A stretch of 64,000 bases of DNA from Nannochloris sp. 'desiccata' (lineage: Eukaryota > Chlorophyta > Trebouxiophyceae > Chlorellales > Chlorellaceae): the NCBI GenBank assembly GCA_019044685.2, contig JAGTXX020000009.1, positions 1,488,001 to 1,552,000 on the forward strand. The letters are read 5' to 3'. Below, piece by piece: positions 44,073 to 56,600 of the stretch. Each line of letters begins with the position of its first letter. Within the stretch, counting starts at the first letter, position 1. The notes beneath the pieces are model-generated. The model was not told where the DNA came from. It was given only the letters and a program-made list of their open reading frames with translations, and did no database searches. Both the position numbers and the translations under genes were made by a program.

Positions 44073-45941
44073 TTATAATCCTAGGCCTGTAGCCATAGGG
44101 CTATAATGAGAAGAAGGAATTGTAGGTGATTCTTTCCCACCTTGCACTCGGTGAGGCGCCGACTGCCGACTAAACAGTCTCCTCACAGCTTGCTTCATCC
44201 CTGGCTTCTCTTGCGAGGTACCAGCTGCACTGTTTCCAGTAAACTCGCAGTTTGAAGGTGTAGGGCTACCGCTTTTCTGAGATTGACCTCCACTAAGACG
44301 ACGAAGAGCAGCCCATGCATTGACCCCGGCTTTTGCCGCCGCTGCGGCGCTGGCTGAATCTGCCCTTTGTGTGGTAAACGACGAGGTTAACCGTGCAGTT
44401 AAGCTTGAGGAACTCACTTCTCGACTGCTTGCAGACATTGCCATGGGTAAGAAACCAGTTAAAGGAGGCCCAGGAGGGGTGTTGGTAACTGAACCAGCTC
44501 TGCGGTGCTGCCCTTCTTCCTGGTGCACTTTTTGATAAAAAGGACTATTACTGATGTAACTATTGCTGTTGTTATTTCCATAATAAGGAGTGCTTGAAGT
44601 GATAGCATTAATATTAGCAACAGGAGTGAATGCAGCCTGGGGTGGTCCGGCGCGCACTTCCAGGGTCACAGTCGTGCCTTGTTGCCCTCCAGCACGATGC
44701 ATTTGCAAGAAAGGATGCGTCATCAACGTCGCAGCAGCAGGCCTGTCTTCAGAATCATATGCCAACATAGAGCAAATAATATTTTGGCATTGAATGCCTA
44801 CATAAGCAGGAAATGCAGATAGTTTATACCCCGAAATCGCTGCTTTTATTTCCGCTTTATCTTTGCCTTCGAAAGGAAGCCGGCCGGTAACCAGCTCATA
44901 GAGAGTTACACCAAGAGCCCAGATATCCACTTTTTCGCTTGTAGGAGGAATTGTAGAAGCACGAACACGGCCAGAAGTGACCATATCTACAGACGGCAAA
45001 GCAACGACCTCTGGAGCCATGTACTCTACCGTTCCAACTGGGGAGATGGCAGCCTCTTGGCGCATAGACATAGTAAGTCCAAAATCTCCAAGTCGGACCC
45101 TCCCAGAAGCGTCCAGAAAGATATTTTCTAGCTTAATATCTCGATGGATGATGTTGAGTTCGTGTAAACGGGAGAGGGTGGCTAGCAAAGGGTAGGCGAC
45201 GTTGGCTGCACACCGACGTTCGCTCATGGCTTTTCGGTCTCGAAGAAGGAATTCTAATAAATCGCCTCCTGGGCAGTACTCCATGACGATGTAATAGTAA
45301 TCATCATCTTGGAAAGCGGAATAGAATTCAACGACATTGGGAACCCTGCGGAAAGATAGAGGAAAAAAATGTCTGTCAATAAAACATAGTCGAAGGAAAG
45401 CCGAGGAGGCACGAACAAATTCAGAGCTAGTTAGCTGAGAAGATATATTATTGAGATATCTGCTCACCTTTTTCGTTGGAAGAACATCATCATCGCAATC
45501 TCACGTTTGATTGCTCTGAGCTTGGTTGGCGCCACTTTCGATTTCTCATAGACCTTGACGGCGGCGGTGCGGCCACCCAGGCGGGGGCACGTTGCACTGT
45601 AAATAGTTGTGTCCCTGCACAGGTTAATTAAGTCAATAGGGAAACATTTTAATAAGCAACTGATGGTGTATTAAACTCAAAGATATCGCGTAAGCAAGAG
45701 CAATGCTTGAAAGTGAGCAGAGAACTTCTATCCCACCATCTGAAAGTATAAAGATTAGGGGCGATTTTATAAAGAGACCCTAAATCACCCTTAAATGCAC
45801 TTACTTTCCCTTTCCAATCTCTTCAAGGTGCTTCAGATCATGAAGTGACCATGTAGAGCTCTGAAAAAGGTTGGCTGGGAACTGTGGCTGGTCGTCATCA
45901 CCCACAGCAGCAATGGTCGATTGAGGCTCAGGCAAGGCCAT
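44073..45941 (-). CDS. Serine/threonine protein kinase
   Basis: Exons 45805-45941, 45468-45614 and 44073-45345, both junctions in phase 2, give 518 aa. The start is MALPEPQSTI at 45941. The kinase domain has an unusual Gly loop (IGKGKDTTIYSAT), Lys 66 in AAVKVYEK, the catalytic loop HRDIKLENI, DFGLT and the PE motif in YMAPEVV. The substrate-loop phrase GTVEYMAPE and the HRDIKLEN type resemble plant/algal Aurora- and calcium-kinase-related enzymes. The C-terminal 220 residues are Ser/Thr/Pro-rich and disordered with many possible phosphosites. No calcium-binding EF hands or membrane anchor are seen, so it is a soluble kinase of undetermined subfamily. Confidence 0.9.
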
Positions 45942-46516
45942 TCGTGGGAAACTCTCTTATTCTCTACCGCAATAACCAATTGTCATACCGAAGTGCCCAA
46001 TGTGTAAGAAATAAATCAATCGAGCAAGCAGCGGTGCACCGTCTTTCCCCTCTCTTGGAAGTTGGGAATCGGAGGAGCAAGGGTAAATCTAGAGAGCAAT
46101 GGCCCTATAAACCTTCTCGCATTAATTTGTCTATCTATCTATCTATAATACTTGATTACAAATAGAGTTTAAACTACAACGTGTATCCCAAGCGATGTCC
46201 TAAGCGCCTAGGGAAGTCGCCCACACCGACCTGTCGTGCCGAAAGTTTTTCGACCAGCGAATTAATTCAAACTTTTAAGAAAGTGTGGGCTAAGCTTAAA
46301 CTTCTTTCCAAATACGGAATAGCAGAATAGATACATGTATATAAAACTATAAAGCTGATTATTCGATAATGACAATGTTGTTCCCTAATCTGCGGGAAGA
46401 TAGGAAACAGTTTTCACACCTCACTCAATCAGCTGTCACTCTCCCGCTTCCCCGCCCCATCTTTGTTTCACCTCCTTGATTTCACTTTCTGAGACCTATA
46501 TTTAACTGTATGAAGC
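45942..46516. other. Intergenic with TATC microsatellite
   Basis: About 575 bp lies between two minus-strand genes. A short (TATC) microsatellite lies at 46131-46147. The rest is AT-rich: kinase promoter on one side and glycosyltransferase 3' UTR on the other. No gene is seen. Confidence 0.45.
46131..46147. repeat. (CTAT)n microsatellite, about 4 units
   Basis: Direct reading shows CTATCTATCTATCTATA. It is short and probably neutral, within an intergenic region. Confidence 0.8.
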
Positions 46517-48569
46517 TTAACTCTTCACTCTAACACATTCATTATATATCTTCTTCATCTCAGTCTCCGGTTCACACATTCCATTGCAAGTCGAATCATA
46601 ATACGCTACACACCGAGGCCCCCCTTGCATACACGGATCCTTTGAACTACAACAAAACTTGCCATCATCTACATAGTTAACCTCTAATCCTACCAACCAC
46701 GCCCCCATAGTCGTATCTTCAAACTTGTACGAATGTAAGACAGACCGTCCGCGTGCTAAATACCTCCCTAAATATCGAGAAACCACATAGAATTCTTTGG
46801 TCGCATGCACAGGATAAGCAGACCCCCCTTCATTTCGGACCCCAAAACGTTTCGCATCGGGCTCATCCCATTGCGACAGTATATTGGAAACGACGTCTCC
46901 AGATTTCATGCATCCCATGTAGAGATTTCCTTGTGACTTTTTATCATCAAGCATTTTTGAGATTGCGTCCAAGTCTACCACAATAGTGTCTCTGGTGACC
47001 ACATAAAAGTCGGAATCCAAATTTTCGTCGTTCGAAATAGAGAGCGAAAGCGCAGCAAGGACCTTTTTGGCATCGCAATCATCTACATTATCTTCTTCAA
47101 TTAGTATTAAATCTTGAAATTCTGCCTGTTCTTGGCGAAGAGGCTCTTGAAGAGAGGGGCCAGCAGGCATACTTGTGATGAACTTTATTGCTATATTGAG
47201 TTTTTCTCGAAGCTCTTTCGCTGCTGTAGGGTTACTAGGAACCCATGTTTTACGCGCTAAAGCCCTAAACCTATGATCTTTAGGCTCTGAATGAACTAAA
47301 ATTAACGCCAGCAGCCTATTACTTTCATTTTCATCATCATTTTTGCCAAGAGCATGGAGCCGGTTTTCTTCTGCAATAGCTGCTGCCTCTGCTTTTCTCC
47401 ACGGGATTTTCGTTTTGAATTCTTCCAATATGGATACCAGCTCTGCATTGCGGCGTAAGATAATAGCGTCTTTCCTGCGTAGCTGTTCTGTGCCGTCTGG
47501 TTCAATTGCTGATTCAATAAACGCAGCAGGGGAGTGGTGGGCTTCGACTTTTTTGCCGCTGGGAAGTTGGACAAACGCTCGTAGCTGGAGGGTAGGAGGG
47601 GGGAGGAAAGACGTGAGATTAAGAAGAAGAAGATAAAGAGGTGTTGGGCAGATGGAGAGATTGCATTAAAAAATAATTATAGAACTTAAAAAAGCAGCAC
47701 CAACCGACATCTGCAATTAAAATGAATTCTTCGTACCAAATGTGTGCCTTGAGGCAAGGCAGGAAACTTCGCTACAAATCCTTTAGGCGCTGCTCCAGGT
47801 ATATTGTTACCTTCCCTATTACAAATAAAGCGAGCTGCAGCAGGCAAATCAATATCTTGCACTGCCGTCACATCCGCTACTTGAACTCGATCAACGTAAA
47901 TTACTACGTTTATCGGTCCAGGGACGTCGCTGCTAAAGCTGCATGTCCATCCAGTGACTGTTCCAGCTTCTATTAGGTCGATTTCTGCTATGACTGCTGT
48001 AAACTGAGCAGAATTACTATCTTCATCGCCATAGCTGCCAAAATCTTCCACAGTGTCGTCGAGGTTCAAAGTTTTTCCTTTTAGACTGGGAATATTCTTT
48101 GGAGGGTGTGGTCTCACACTATAGAATATTGGTTCTGTTATTGTGCCGGATTGTTCTTCAGCTAATGTGATTCTTTCTTTCTGCTCTCTAGCCAGCTTCG
48201 TCACCGTCTCTAATTCATCTTGCTGCAAAATTGTGATAATAAAAGTAGGGGATGGGATGAGATTTTCCGGTACTGTGTAGACTTTATATGTAATATACTA
48301 GTGTTACGATAGCTAAAACGCACCAAATAATTGATTTCTGTACTGGCACTCCACAACCTGCAGACGAAATTATACAAGTTAAGCTTCACAAGGAATCATG
48401 AAATGCTCGACCGACGTGCAATCAAAATAAATACATCGAAACTAGCGTGCGAAACTCGAGATCAATTCTCTACTGACCTTCCTACAACATAGAAACTTGC
48501 TACGAAACTGATCGTTAACCAGAGTTTAGAGGTGGCCACTCCCCCATTTCCTCGATGATAGGGCCGCAT
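46517..48569 (-). CDS. Type II membrane glycosyltransferase, GT31 (galactosyltransferase)-like
   Basis: Golgi enzyme predicted to add a sugar to glycoproteins or polysaccharides. Four exons: 48478-48569, 48324-48357 (34 nt), 47737-48222, 46517-47584, giving 559 aa. After 15 residues comes one transmembrane helix (LWLTISFVASFYVVG), then a coiled stem. The catalytic part has LLALILVHSEPKDHRFRALA with RKTWV, the hallmark of GT31 enzymes, and SDFYVV where family members have DFY-KTDDD. Here the metal-binding DDD/DxD is replaced by TRD, so catalysis may be altered or the metal site may lie elsewhere. The downstream YPVHATKEFYVVSRYLGRYL, EDTTMGAWLVGL and a Cys-rich end (CCSSKDPCMQGGPRC) fit lumenal GT31 folds. 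The 34-nt exon is easy to miss. Confidence 0.78.
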
Positions 48570-48797
48570 TGTAGGATTTATTAAATACTAAGTACATTGC
48601 AATAATGCATTGCGCTTGCTTTCCCTTGTAGGCACTGCTATCTTCGCTCCCCTTGGCCACTTAAAAACCTTCTTCTGCTAGTTTGACTTTTTGCATTTGA
48701 TTTTTGTAGTTAAAGACAAGGTATTCGGAAAACTTCAGGCTGCTCATTCCTATAATGAGACTTTGGAGTATATTCCTACTGCGCAAACTTCGACGAT

Positions 48798-50581
48798 ATG
48801 CCGAAAGGCAATTACTTTTTGCATTTTTCTGCATTGCTGCTGTTGCTGGCCATTGAAACAGCCCTAGCTACTAAATCTACACTACTTGTTCTCAAGGTAA
48901 TCATATCTTTGGATGCGGAATTGGGCGGGTTTTTAGCCGGAATCGCCTTGCTTTCGTCAACTGTTAAATTCCCAATTTCAAAAATCTCGTTCGAGTTTCA
49001 CCTTTGCAGAATGCCGAAACCCTACCATATGTCCATGCCATTTGCAGTACAACTGCCTCAAAATATGTTCTTGATGCAAAAAGACTTGGTTTGCCAGCAG
49101 ACTGCCACATGCCTTCGCAATGTCAACATGTTTATAGCGGTGCCTGCCTCTCAGGAGGTGGCCTTGCTGGAACTTTTTCTCCAGCAGAGCTGGACCTCCT
49201 GATCAACACATGCCTCCCCGCAGGCTCTGTACTTTACCAAGAGGACGATGCAGCCGTGATTAAAGCAGAACATCAACCAGGAAAAGAAAAACCCCACTAT
49301 AAAAAATTACACCGTCGAAGTTTACGTCAAGCACGTCCCGGTTCAAATTTTGTACAAAACTCGGCGATAAATGGCGATCAATTGGATCTGTGGTCTATTT
49401 CTCAAGGTCACGATATTAATCTTTTAAAAGAAAAGCACCAAACGCTTGCTGCACCTCTATGGAATCTCGACCGCATCGACCAACAATACATGCCGCTAGA
49501 TAAAACCTACTCATTTGGTAGCTTTGAAAGCCCTGGAGTAGGTCAAGGAGTGACTATATATGTATTAGATACAGGTATCATGTCAAATCACCAAGAATTC
49601 CAAACTTGGAGCAGCTTTGCTGTTGATAACAACACCGCCGCAGCTGCAGTTTCCGCAACCTCTACTACCGGCAATGTTACACGCACTGCCAGCACCAGCA
49701 GAGCCTCTTGCGGCCGTGATTTTGTGAATGGTTCCGTAAACTGTGAAGACGTAGATGGGCATGGAAGCCATGTCGCAGGTACTGCAATCGGTCTTCAAGT
49801 AGGCGTCGCCAAAGGTGCCTCGGTTATCGCCGTAAAAATTCTAGATGACCAAGGGCTCGGGACAGTTGGGTCTACAATTGCCGGGCTCGACTACGTTGCA
49901 TCAACCCACAGAAAACCTGCTGTTGTAACTTTATCCCTTGGTGTACAACGTGGACATTATTCTCGAGCTATGGAGGATGCTGTGCGTGCTTTGGTCGAAG
50001 ATCATGGTGTCATGGTGATTGCAGCAGCAGGGAATGGTGCCACTGATAGCTGTCAGTTTAGCCCTGGTGCGACGCCGCAAGCGTTTACTGTCGCTGCCAG
50101 TGGCTTTAGTAGTAAATATAGTAGTTTTATTAATACTAAAAATAACAAAGATAGTAATGCTCATGCGATTAAAGCGGTAGAGAATGATGAAGCAGAAGGG
50201 GTCTACAGCGAGGGAAATCAAGGTAAATGTGTGGATTTATTCGCTCCAGGTACCGACATTTACAGCATCTGTGGTGGTATTAGACGCTGTGGGTACGTAA
50301 GCACTACGACGTACGCGTATGCAAGTGGGACGTCCATGGCTGTGCCGCACGTAGCAGGCGCAGCGGCGATTTTTCTTGAAGCGCATCCTGAGGCGTCGCC
50401 TGCAGAAGTTAAGGAAGCATTGAAAGGGGCTGCTATAGAGGGGGCTATCTCTCCTATGGTATTAAGAGCGGACACTGCTAATATATTACTGCAGGTTAAA
50501 GGGCTGAGCGGAAACCAAGGTGCGAGTGCTGCTGTTCACGCTGCAGATGGACCTTCAGAGCCAACCATTGGCAAGAGATGA
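48798..50581 (+). CDS. Secreted subtilisin-like serine protease (S8, proteinase K type)
   Basis: Exons 48798-48896 and 49010-50581 are joined in phase 0, giving 556 aa. Residues 1-24 are a signal peptide (NYFLHFSALLLLLAIETALA). An inhibitor-type propeptide of roughly 115 residues and a basic linker follow. Catalytic triad: Asp in YVLDTGIM, His in DGHGSHVAGT, Ser in ASGTSMAVPHVAG; the oxyanion Asn is in AAAGNGATDSC. WNLDRIDQ at the start of the mature domain is typical of proteinase K-like enzymes. Extra Cys residues suggest disulfides. No C-terminal anchor is seen, so it should be extracellular or vacuolar. Confidence 0.94.
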
Positions 50582-51185
50582 ACCCACTGGGTTTTTCTTT
50601 TTAGAATTTTCTTTTTCCTCTGTATTTATACATACCAATAGAACGCATAGATACACGCACTCTCTCTTCGTAAATTCTGATATCATCTTGATACTTTATT
50701 ATTCTCTTTGTTTTGTCTATTTTCCCCTTACTTGTAGTCCTCCCGTTGTAACAGTTTTGAAGAGAATTAACCATATCAGCAGCGGCGGCGATGATTTCTT
50801 AAGTTTAATAACTCTTGTATTCTTACATGATAGCCCGAGTTACCCATGATCATGAGATGGAGTTACCATTGCACAGGCAAAAAACGGTATCATGGATTAG
50901 GATTCAAAAGAAAAGCGGTTTAAATAGTAAGAAAAATTTCAACAACAGAAAATGGAACAAAGGACATAGGGAGGTAAAGGGGGCACGCCAGAATGTCAAA
51001 TAAGGAGGAGCTTCTAGTTTATACATACAATGTATTTTTATCACTTAAAGTGCTCTCAATCGCGGATACATACAATAGGAAAAGAATTGGGAAATGAAAT
51101 GAGACAACGAGACATTGCTTTCCATTTGCGGAAAGCAGCCAGCTATAGTTGAGTTTGCTCGCGTGATAACGATTCTGGATTACGT
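50582..51185. other. Convergent 3' region, no gene seen
   Basis: About 600 bp lies between the subtilase stop and the lipase stop. It is T-rich on the left and A-rich on the right, as expected for two facing 3' UTRs. Short frames show no coding character. Confidence 0.5.
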
Positions 51186-53266
51186 TTAATCATCATTGTT
51201 GTTAGGATAACCGTTGCTTTTAGGAAATCCAGAGCATTGAGTTCCAGGAGACCCCGGGGGTGCTTGAGACAACCAGCACGATTCTCCGTTTGCGCTTCCA
51301 GAATATTGCGAGAAGTAGCACATATAGGAGCATACATGGGTAGAAATCAAGAAAGAAACAGCATTAGTACCCAATGGTATGTTGATAATTTGAGCCCAGC
51401 TTGCTTGATCGAAAGGCATGCCATTAGGAGTCAACAAGACGGTGCCGCCAACTTCAGAGAATGCCCATTCACTGACACCGCCAGGCTGGTCAGTGGTGAT
51501 GGGAAAGCCCCTCACGACGCTGTTTTTGCAGGTAAACATAGAGGGATCGCAAGGTACTTCGGTGACAACGTCAGTTTGCCAAGCGACACGCCTGAAGTAC
51601 AATAAAGAAATGGTGTTACAAAAAAGTGAATGACTATAATTATCCCAGGTGGGATAAGGAGACGCTCTTTATGGACAGCTGCTTTGGGCTGCTTGCCGAT
51701 AAGCTGCCTGGCGTGCGCTGCCCCCCCCCACCCGGCCACCTGTTGCAACTATTGGAGAAACGTACCTTCCATTAACCTTCTTGTTGAAGTCTTGAGCGAG
51801 TTGAGGAGGTCCTACATTAGGCGGAGCAAACAGAATGCCGTCAACGACGATGTTGCCAAGGCCCTTATTTCCCAAGTACGCCTGAATAGCGTAACTCATT
51901 AAAGTGGAGACGCCTGCTCCCAAACTATGTCCTGAAACGGTGATGGACGTGACCACCTTTTGTGTGACGACAAGGTCTTGTAAAGTAGCAGCAACACCGC
52001 CCATCGGGGCGTTCCACATAATATTGAGCGCAGTTCCGAAGCCCTGGTGGATAGGGTTATTTGAGAACAGCTCAGGCAAAATAGTAGTTGTTTGATTGTA
52101 AGAGAAATCAAGCAACCATTCATATCCACTCATTGTTCCTCTGTTGAGAATAACAAGGTGAGAAGTAGCTCTATTCAACATAATAGCCATGAATTGAATT
52201 GAAGGGGGAGATGCATTGCCTTGAGGAAGGGGGACGGTGCTGACCAAATCCCAGCCGTCGGGGACTTGGAAGACAGAGCCAGGGTTTACGGCATTGCATA
52301 CGGACCAGGATTCCAAATTTTGGAGCATACGGTACAACCAATAATAACTGGCACCTTCAGAGGCGACTTGGGACAAGGAGAAGGACGGTGGGAGAGGCCT
52401 AGCGTCGGAGAAAGGAGCCAATGGAACGGTAGGCAGAACTTGGTTACCCGCAGGAGGGAACTTGCAACTTGATAATGTGCCTCCCGCAGCTGCCATGGCA
52501 CCTTCAACAGCACCAAGAACGTCGCATTTGCCCCAGGTGCTGCTTAATACAGGGCAAATCTTCTGAGCGGGCAATTTGGGAAATAAGCTCCCTTTAACAG
52601 GTTTAATAATGCTGTCAATGGTTGCTGTATATGCTCCAGTAGGAGCATCGCCATTGTCTTGTTTTCCTTTCTTCAAGACCCTAGAAAAGTCAACAGCGTC
52701 CTTGCCACGGTTACCAATGTCGTCTCCGTGGAAGATTTTCATGGGGTGATTCCTGTAAGGGGAACGGTAAACTTCAACCTTTTCTCTAGCAAGAGCAGTG
52801 TTTACAATGCGAGAGCGTCTAATAGGAGAGAATAGGTAGGTATTTGGGAGCATGTGTTGCTTCACAATTTTCGTCAACTCTTCTTTGTCATCTTGAATGG
52901 CAGCTTCATACTTCTTGACAAACTTGTAGTTGAACAGCTCTACAGGAATAAGCAAGGTTCCGTTAAAATCGGTGTTGGATAGCTCTGCCTTCATGCCGGC
53001 GTCGCTCACGAGCTGAGCGAAAGATCTGCTCTGCTTCAAGATTTCAGCATAAAGATTAACTCCTGTAGCTCCAGGTACGCTGCCAACAACTGCATAGACA
53101 GCATAATGGGGAATATTGGGGTTAGAACTTTCAAATTCTTTGGCTTCGTCGGCTGCACCTGCTGCGCAGCGGCTCATGAGATCAGGAATAATGGCGTGGT
53201 ACAGCCTCTCTCACCTGCTACTAAAAACGCAGCAAGAAAGAAGGGTTTAGAAACCATGATTGCCAT
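51186..53266 (-). CDS. Secreted FAS1 domain-class 3 lipase fusion
   Basis: Exons 53215-53266, 51766-53161 and 51186-51591 (junction phases 1 and 2) give 617 aa. The first 17-20 residues (MAIMVSKPFFLAAFLVAAGA) are a signal peptide. Residues about 50-220 look like a fasciclin FAS1 domain: LYAEILKQSRSFAQLVSDAG, GTLLIPVELFNYKFV, IVKQHMLPNTYLFSP and TIDSIIKP. Residues about 240-617 are an alpha/beta-hydrolase lipase of class 3: GYEWLLDF, the nucleophile in SGHSLGAGVSTL, an Asp in WQTDVVTEVPCDP and a His in STHVCSYM. Many Cys suggest disulfides. The acceptor of exon 2 is a tandem CAGCAG (53159-53164), so variants with or without one Ala are possible. FAS1 may bind matrix or carbohydrate and the lipase hydrolyse acyl esters outside the cell. 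Confidence 0.85.
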
Positions 53267-53611
53267 AACAAGTTTTGGCTGGTGCTCGGACTGTAAAAAA
53301 TCAGCAACTTGAAAATTTCAGTGATGACAATTTAAGTTGGCCTCCCAATTTAAAATTGAGGGCGTCACCAGACAGGCAAGAGGCTGGAAATGATGTTGAT
53401 ACAAGCCACAAATATATTAATAATGATTGGCTGGCGCCGCGGGGTGGGATCTCATACCGCACCCGCGTGACCAAGTTAAAATGTAGCGTTAGTTGACGCG
53501 TCTCGTCGGATCGTGTGAAACTTTTGCGCCCAAACAAAAGACAAGATCTCGTAATATTTTTACAGGAGATATATATATGTCTATATATTCATATTCAATT
53601 CATTCAACTAG
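53267..53611. other. Intergenic, no gene seen
   Basis: About 345 bp lies between the lipase start (minus) and the HRD3/SEL1L stop (minus). It should contain the lipase promoter and the HRD3 3' UTR. A TATATATATG-like stretch lies near 53571. Nothing coding is supported. Confidence 0.45.
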
Positions 53612-56600
53612 TCAATCACCTTGGGGTACAGTATCATTCTGAAGCTGCGCTGGCTCTTCAACAACTGCCCTAGCCCGTCTTGCTTCCGCCGCCGCTGCCG
53701 CAGCCGCCGCATTGTCCTCTCTATTTTCAACACCTACTGGCAGCTCAGCGACATCATTAACAGCGGCTGCTCCATTCCCAGCTGGTGCTGCATTCCATTG
53801 GTGCTGTTGCTGTCGCTGCAGGGCACGGGCACGTAGCGTTTGTCTTCTCCAAAGCACCACGGCCAGTAGACCCATTATCCACAATGCCATCTGAGAATCG
53901 AAACTTGAGTCTAGTCCATCAAGCACACTTAATATAGTGGAGATGCTGAAAAGACGGCGAATACGGCCGAATGGACCTCTAGCAGCACGTCCACCAGACA
54001 CAGAAATCAACTTAGTACCACTAACACCAGCACCAGCACCAGCATCTGAAGACAAAGACATCGAGGGCACCCCTGCTGTAGAATTACCACCACCAAGACT
54101 ACTACCTCCAAATATAGTAGTTCCAACGGTCTGCACCCCCACAAATACACTTCTTCCAATCCTTTGCCACCTCATGGGCAACATAGGCTCCACACGTTCC
54201 CACCATCTCTGGACTTGAAGACCCATCAAAGCTAGAGTCGCCGCAAGCCAGGCCTCTTCCGTCGACACCGCTGCTCGATCATAGTACCTCTTTGCTAAAT
54301 GGAAATCTTTCGCTACTCCAGCACCGTGTTGATGCATAAATCCAAGATTGAATAACGCTTGTGGTAAACGGTGCTTTGCTGCTGCTGTATATGCTCTTCC
54401 AGCTCGAGTCCAATCTCGGGGCACCCCTTTACCATACCAGTAACTATCCCCTAGGCGGACTAAAGCAGCAGCGTTGCCCTGCTCAGCTGCACGACGGAAT
54501 AAAGCAACAGCTGCTGATCCGGAACGGGGGCCTTCGTAGCCATAGCCTTCGCTGAGCATCCATGCTGCGTTGCTTTGACCTAATTCTGAACCCCACTCGG
54601 CTGCCTTCATGTAATTGAGCAATGCCCATTCGTAGTCACCTGCAGCGAAATCTTCATGAGCTTCTGGCAGAGCTGGCCAGGCACGTTCTGAGAGACGTTT
54701 TAACTGCATTACTGCAGCGCGGCAGGAGGCAGGACCTTTGGCTTCACCAGCGAGACCGCGGAGGTGAAGGACGCCTAAATTGTAACTAGCAAGGAGGTTG
54801 CCAGCAGCCGAGGCGGCGTTGTACATTGCCGCAGCTTGGCCCAAGTCGATAGGCGTACCAAGACCTTTCATATGCATGGTTCCTGCAGCAAAAAACAATG
54901 TAAAAGGTCAAAAAAATATCAAATATACAAAAAGCACTTTCGCCGCCGACAGGATTTGAACCTGTGCGGGTCTCCCCAACAGATAGCGATTCACGCCGAT
55001 TAGAGTCGGTCGATTCAAGTCTGCCTCCTTAACCACTCGGACACAGCGGCCGAAAACGCCCATAACGCAATTTCTGACACTCCTGGTTCGTAAAAATAAA
55101 AAAAAATGCACTGTTGCCGCGGAAAAATGCACTCCACCCCTTTTAAAACACTCTCTTACCTAGGAAGAACAATGCATCACCAAGTCCACTCCATTGGGAA
55201 CCATTTTCCACCGCTTGCTTAAAGTAATTGAACGCTTGCTTGTGATCTACTTCAGCACCTTGCCCAGTGAGATGCATGTAACCTAAACCAAATAGACCAG
55301 AAGCATGTCCCTTCTCAGCAGCTCTCCAAAACCATCTCCACGCAGTAGCGTTATCCTGCTCTACAGCGAGGCCATTTGCGTGCATATGACCTAAATGTGC
55401 CATCGCATCAACATCACCAGCTTGAGCTGCTTGGCGCAGATATTGCACAGCAGCAGCATGATCACGTGCAGCCCCGTGGGAAAGCAAGTGTGCGACAGCA
55501 CGTGCAGCATCTGCGTGGCCATAGTCAGCAAACCACTGATAATGGAGGAATTCTTGTTCTACCGTGGGCTTGCTGTTGGACGCCGTTGCAGTCTTGTGAT
55601 TTAATCGAAAGTTTTTAATTTGAGGTAAGCTATCTGGGAGTTTTGCCATTTCCAAGACACGCTCTGCAACGGGAACGTAGTATAAAGCAGCTGTTTGGCA
55701 ACTTTTAGGCACTCCTAGACCCTGCAAAATTCAGAGAAAAGAAAGGGTAGGTTTAGTAAGCTTTGCAAAATTAATAGTGAAATAAATAATAATAAAAACT
55801 GGCTTATTTAATCTATAAACTGATAAATTCCATCAAATTAGCTCTAAACTTACGTATAAGAATCTATATCCTAAGCTCATTTGCGCAATAGGATCCCCAG
55901 CCTTGGCAGCAAAATAAAGATACACCAATGCTGCCGGCAAATCGGGCTGCACCAAAGTAAACAGCAACCCTCTTGGATTAGGTGCAACAGGCTCTATTCC
56001 TTGCGAAAGATAAAATGCAATATCCGCTTGTGCTTCGGTATCCCCATGTGCCGCTAATTCTTGGAGTAGTCGATGAGCTATGGCAGGATTAAGTGGTACA
56101 CCATCGCCCTCTCGGAAAACAAAAATTAATTCCTTGGCTGCTGGAGGGTATTGAATTGTTGCATTGCGCCAGTGTATTTTGACGTCTGCTGCTGTAATGA
56201 AGGTACCTGTATCCGAATCAGCGTACTCTTTATTATCATCAGCAGTTGGAAGCTTCTCCTGACCTTCTTCTTCTTCTTCTTTCACAAAGTCATCGTCTAT
56301 CTCAACTGCTGCTGCGGTGATATTATTCTTGCTTCTTGTTATCGTGCTGCGTTTTTCTATAGAGAGGTGTTCAATACCAGCTGAAGCGTAGAGGAAATCT
56401 ACAGCTCGTTTAAGATCCTTTTCACTCGCGTTTGGATTGCGACGAATTTCGTGGGCTTTCTCTAGGAGTCGCTCTGCTTTTGAGAGCGGAACTGGTGAAG
56501 GAGCAGCCGTGGGGCCTACGGCAGCTGGCAGGCCATCCTCGTCTATTCCTTCTAACGAAGCGAATATGGCCGCCGAGTCCTCAGGAACCAACGGATCTAG

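Noticed and set aside
46131..46147. TATC microsatellite as a functional element
   Set aside because: Only about four units in an intergenic region; best treated as neutral repeat.
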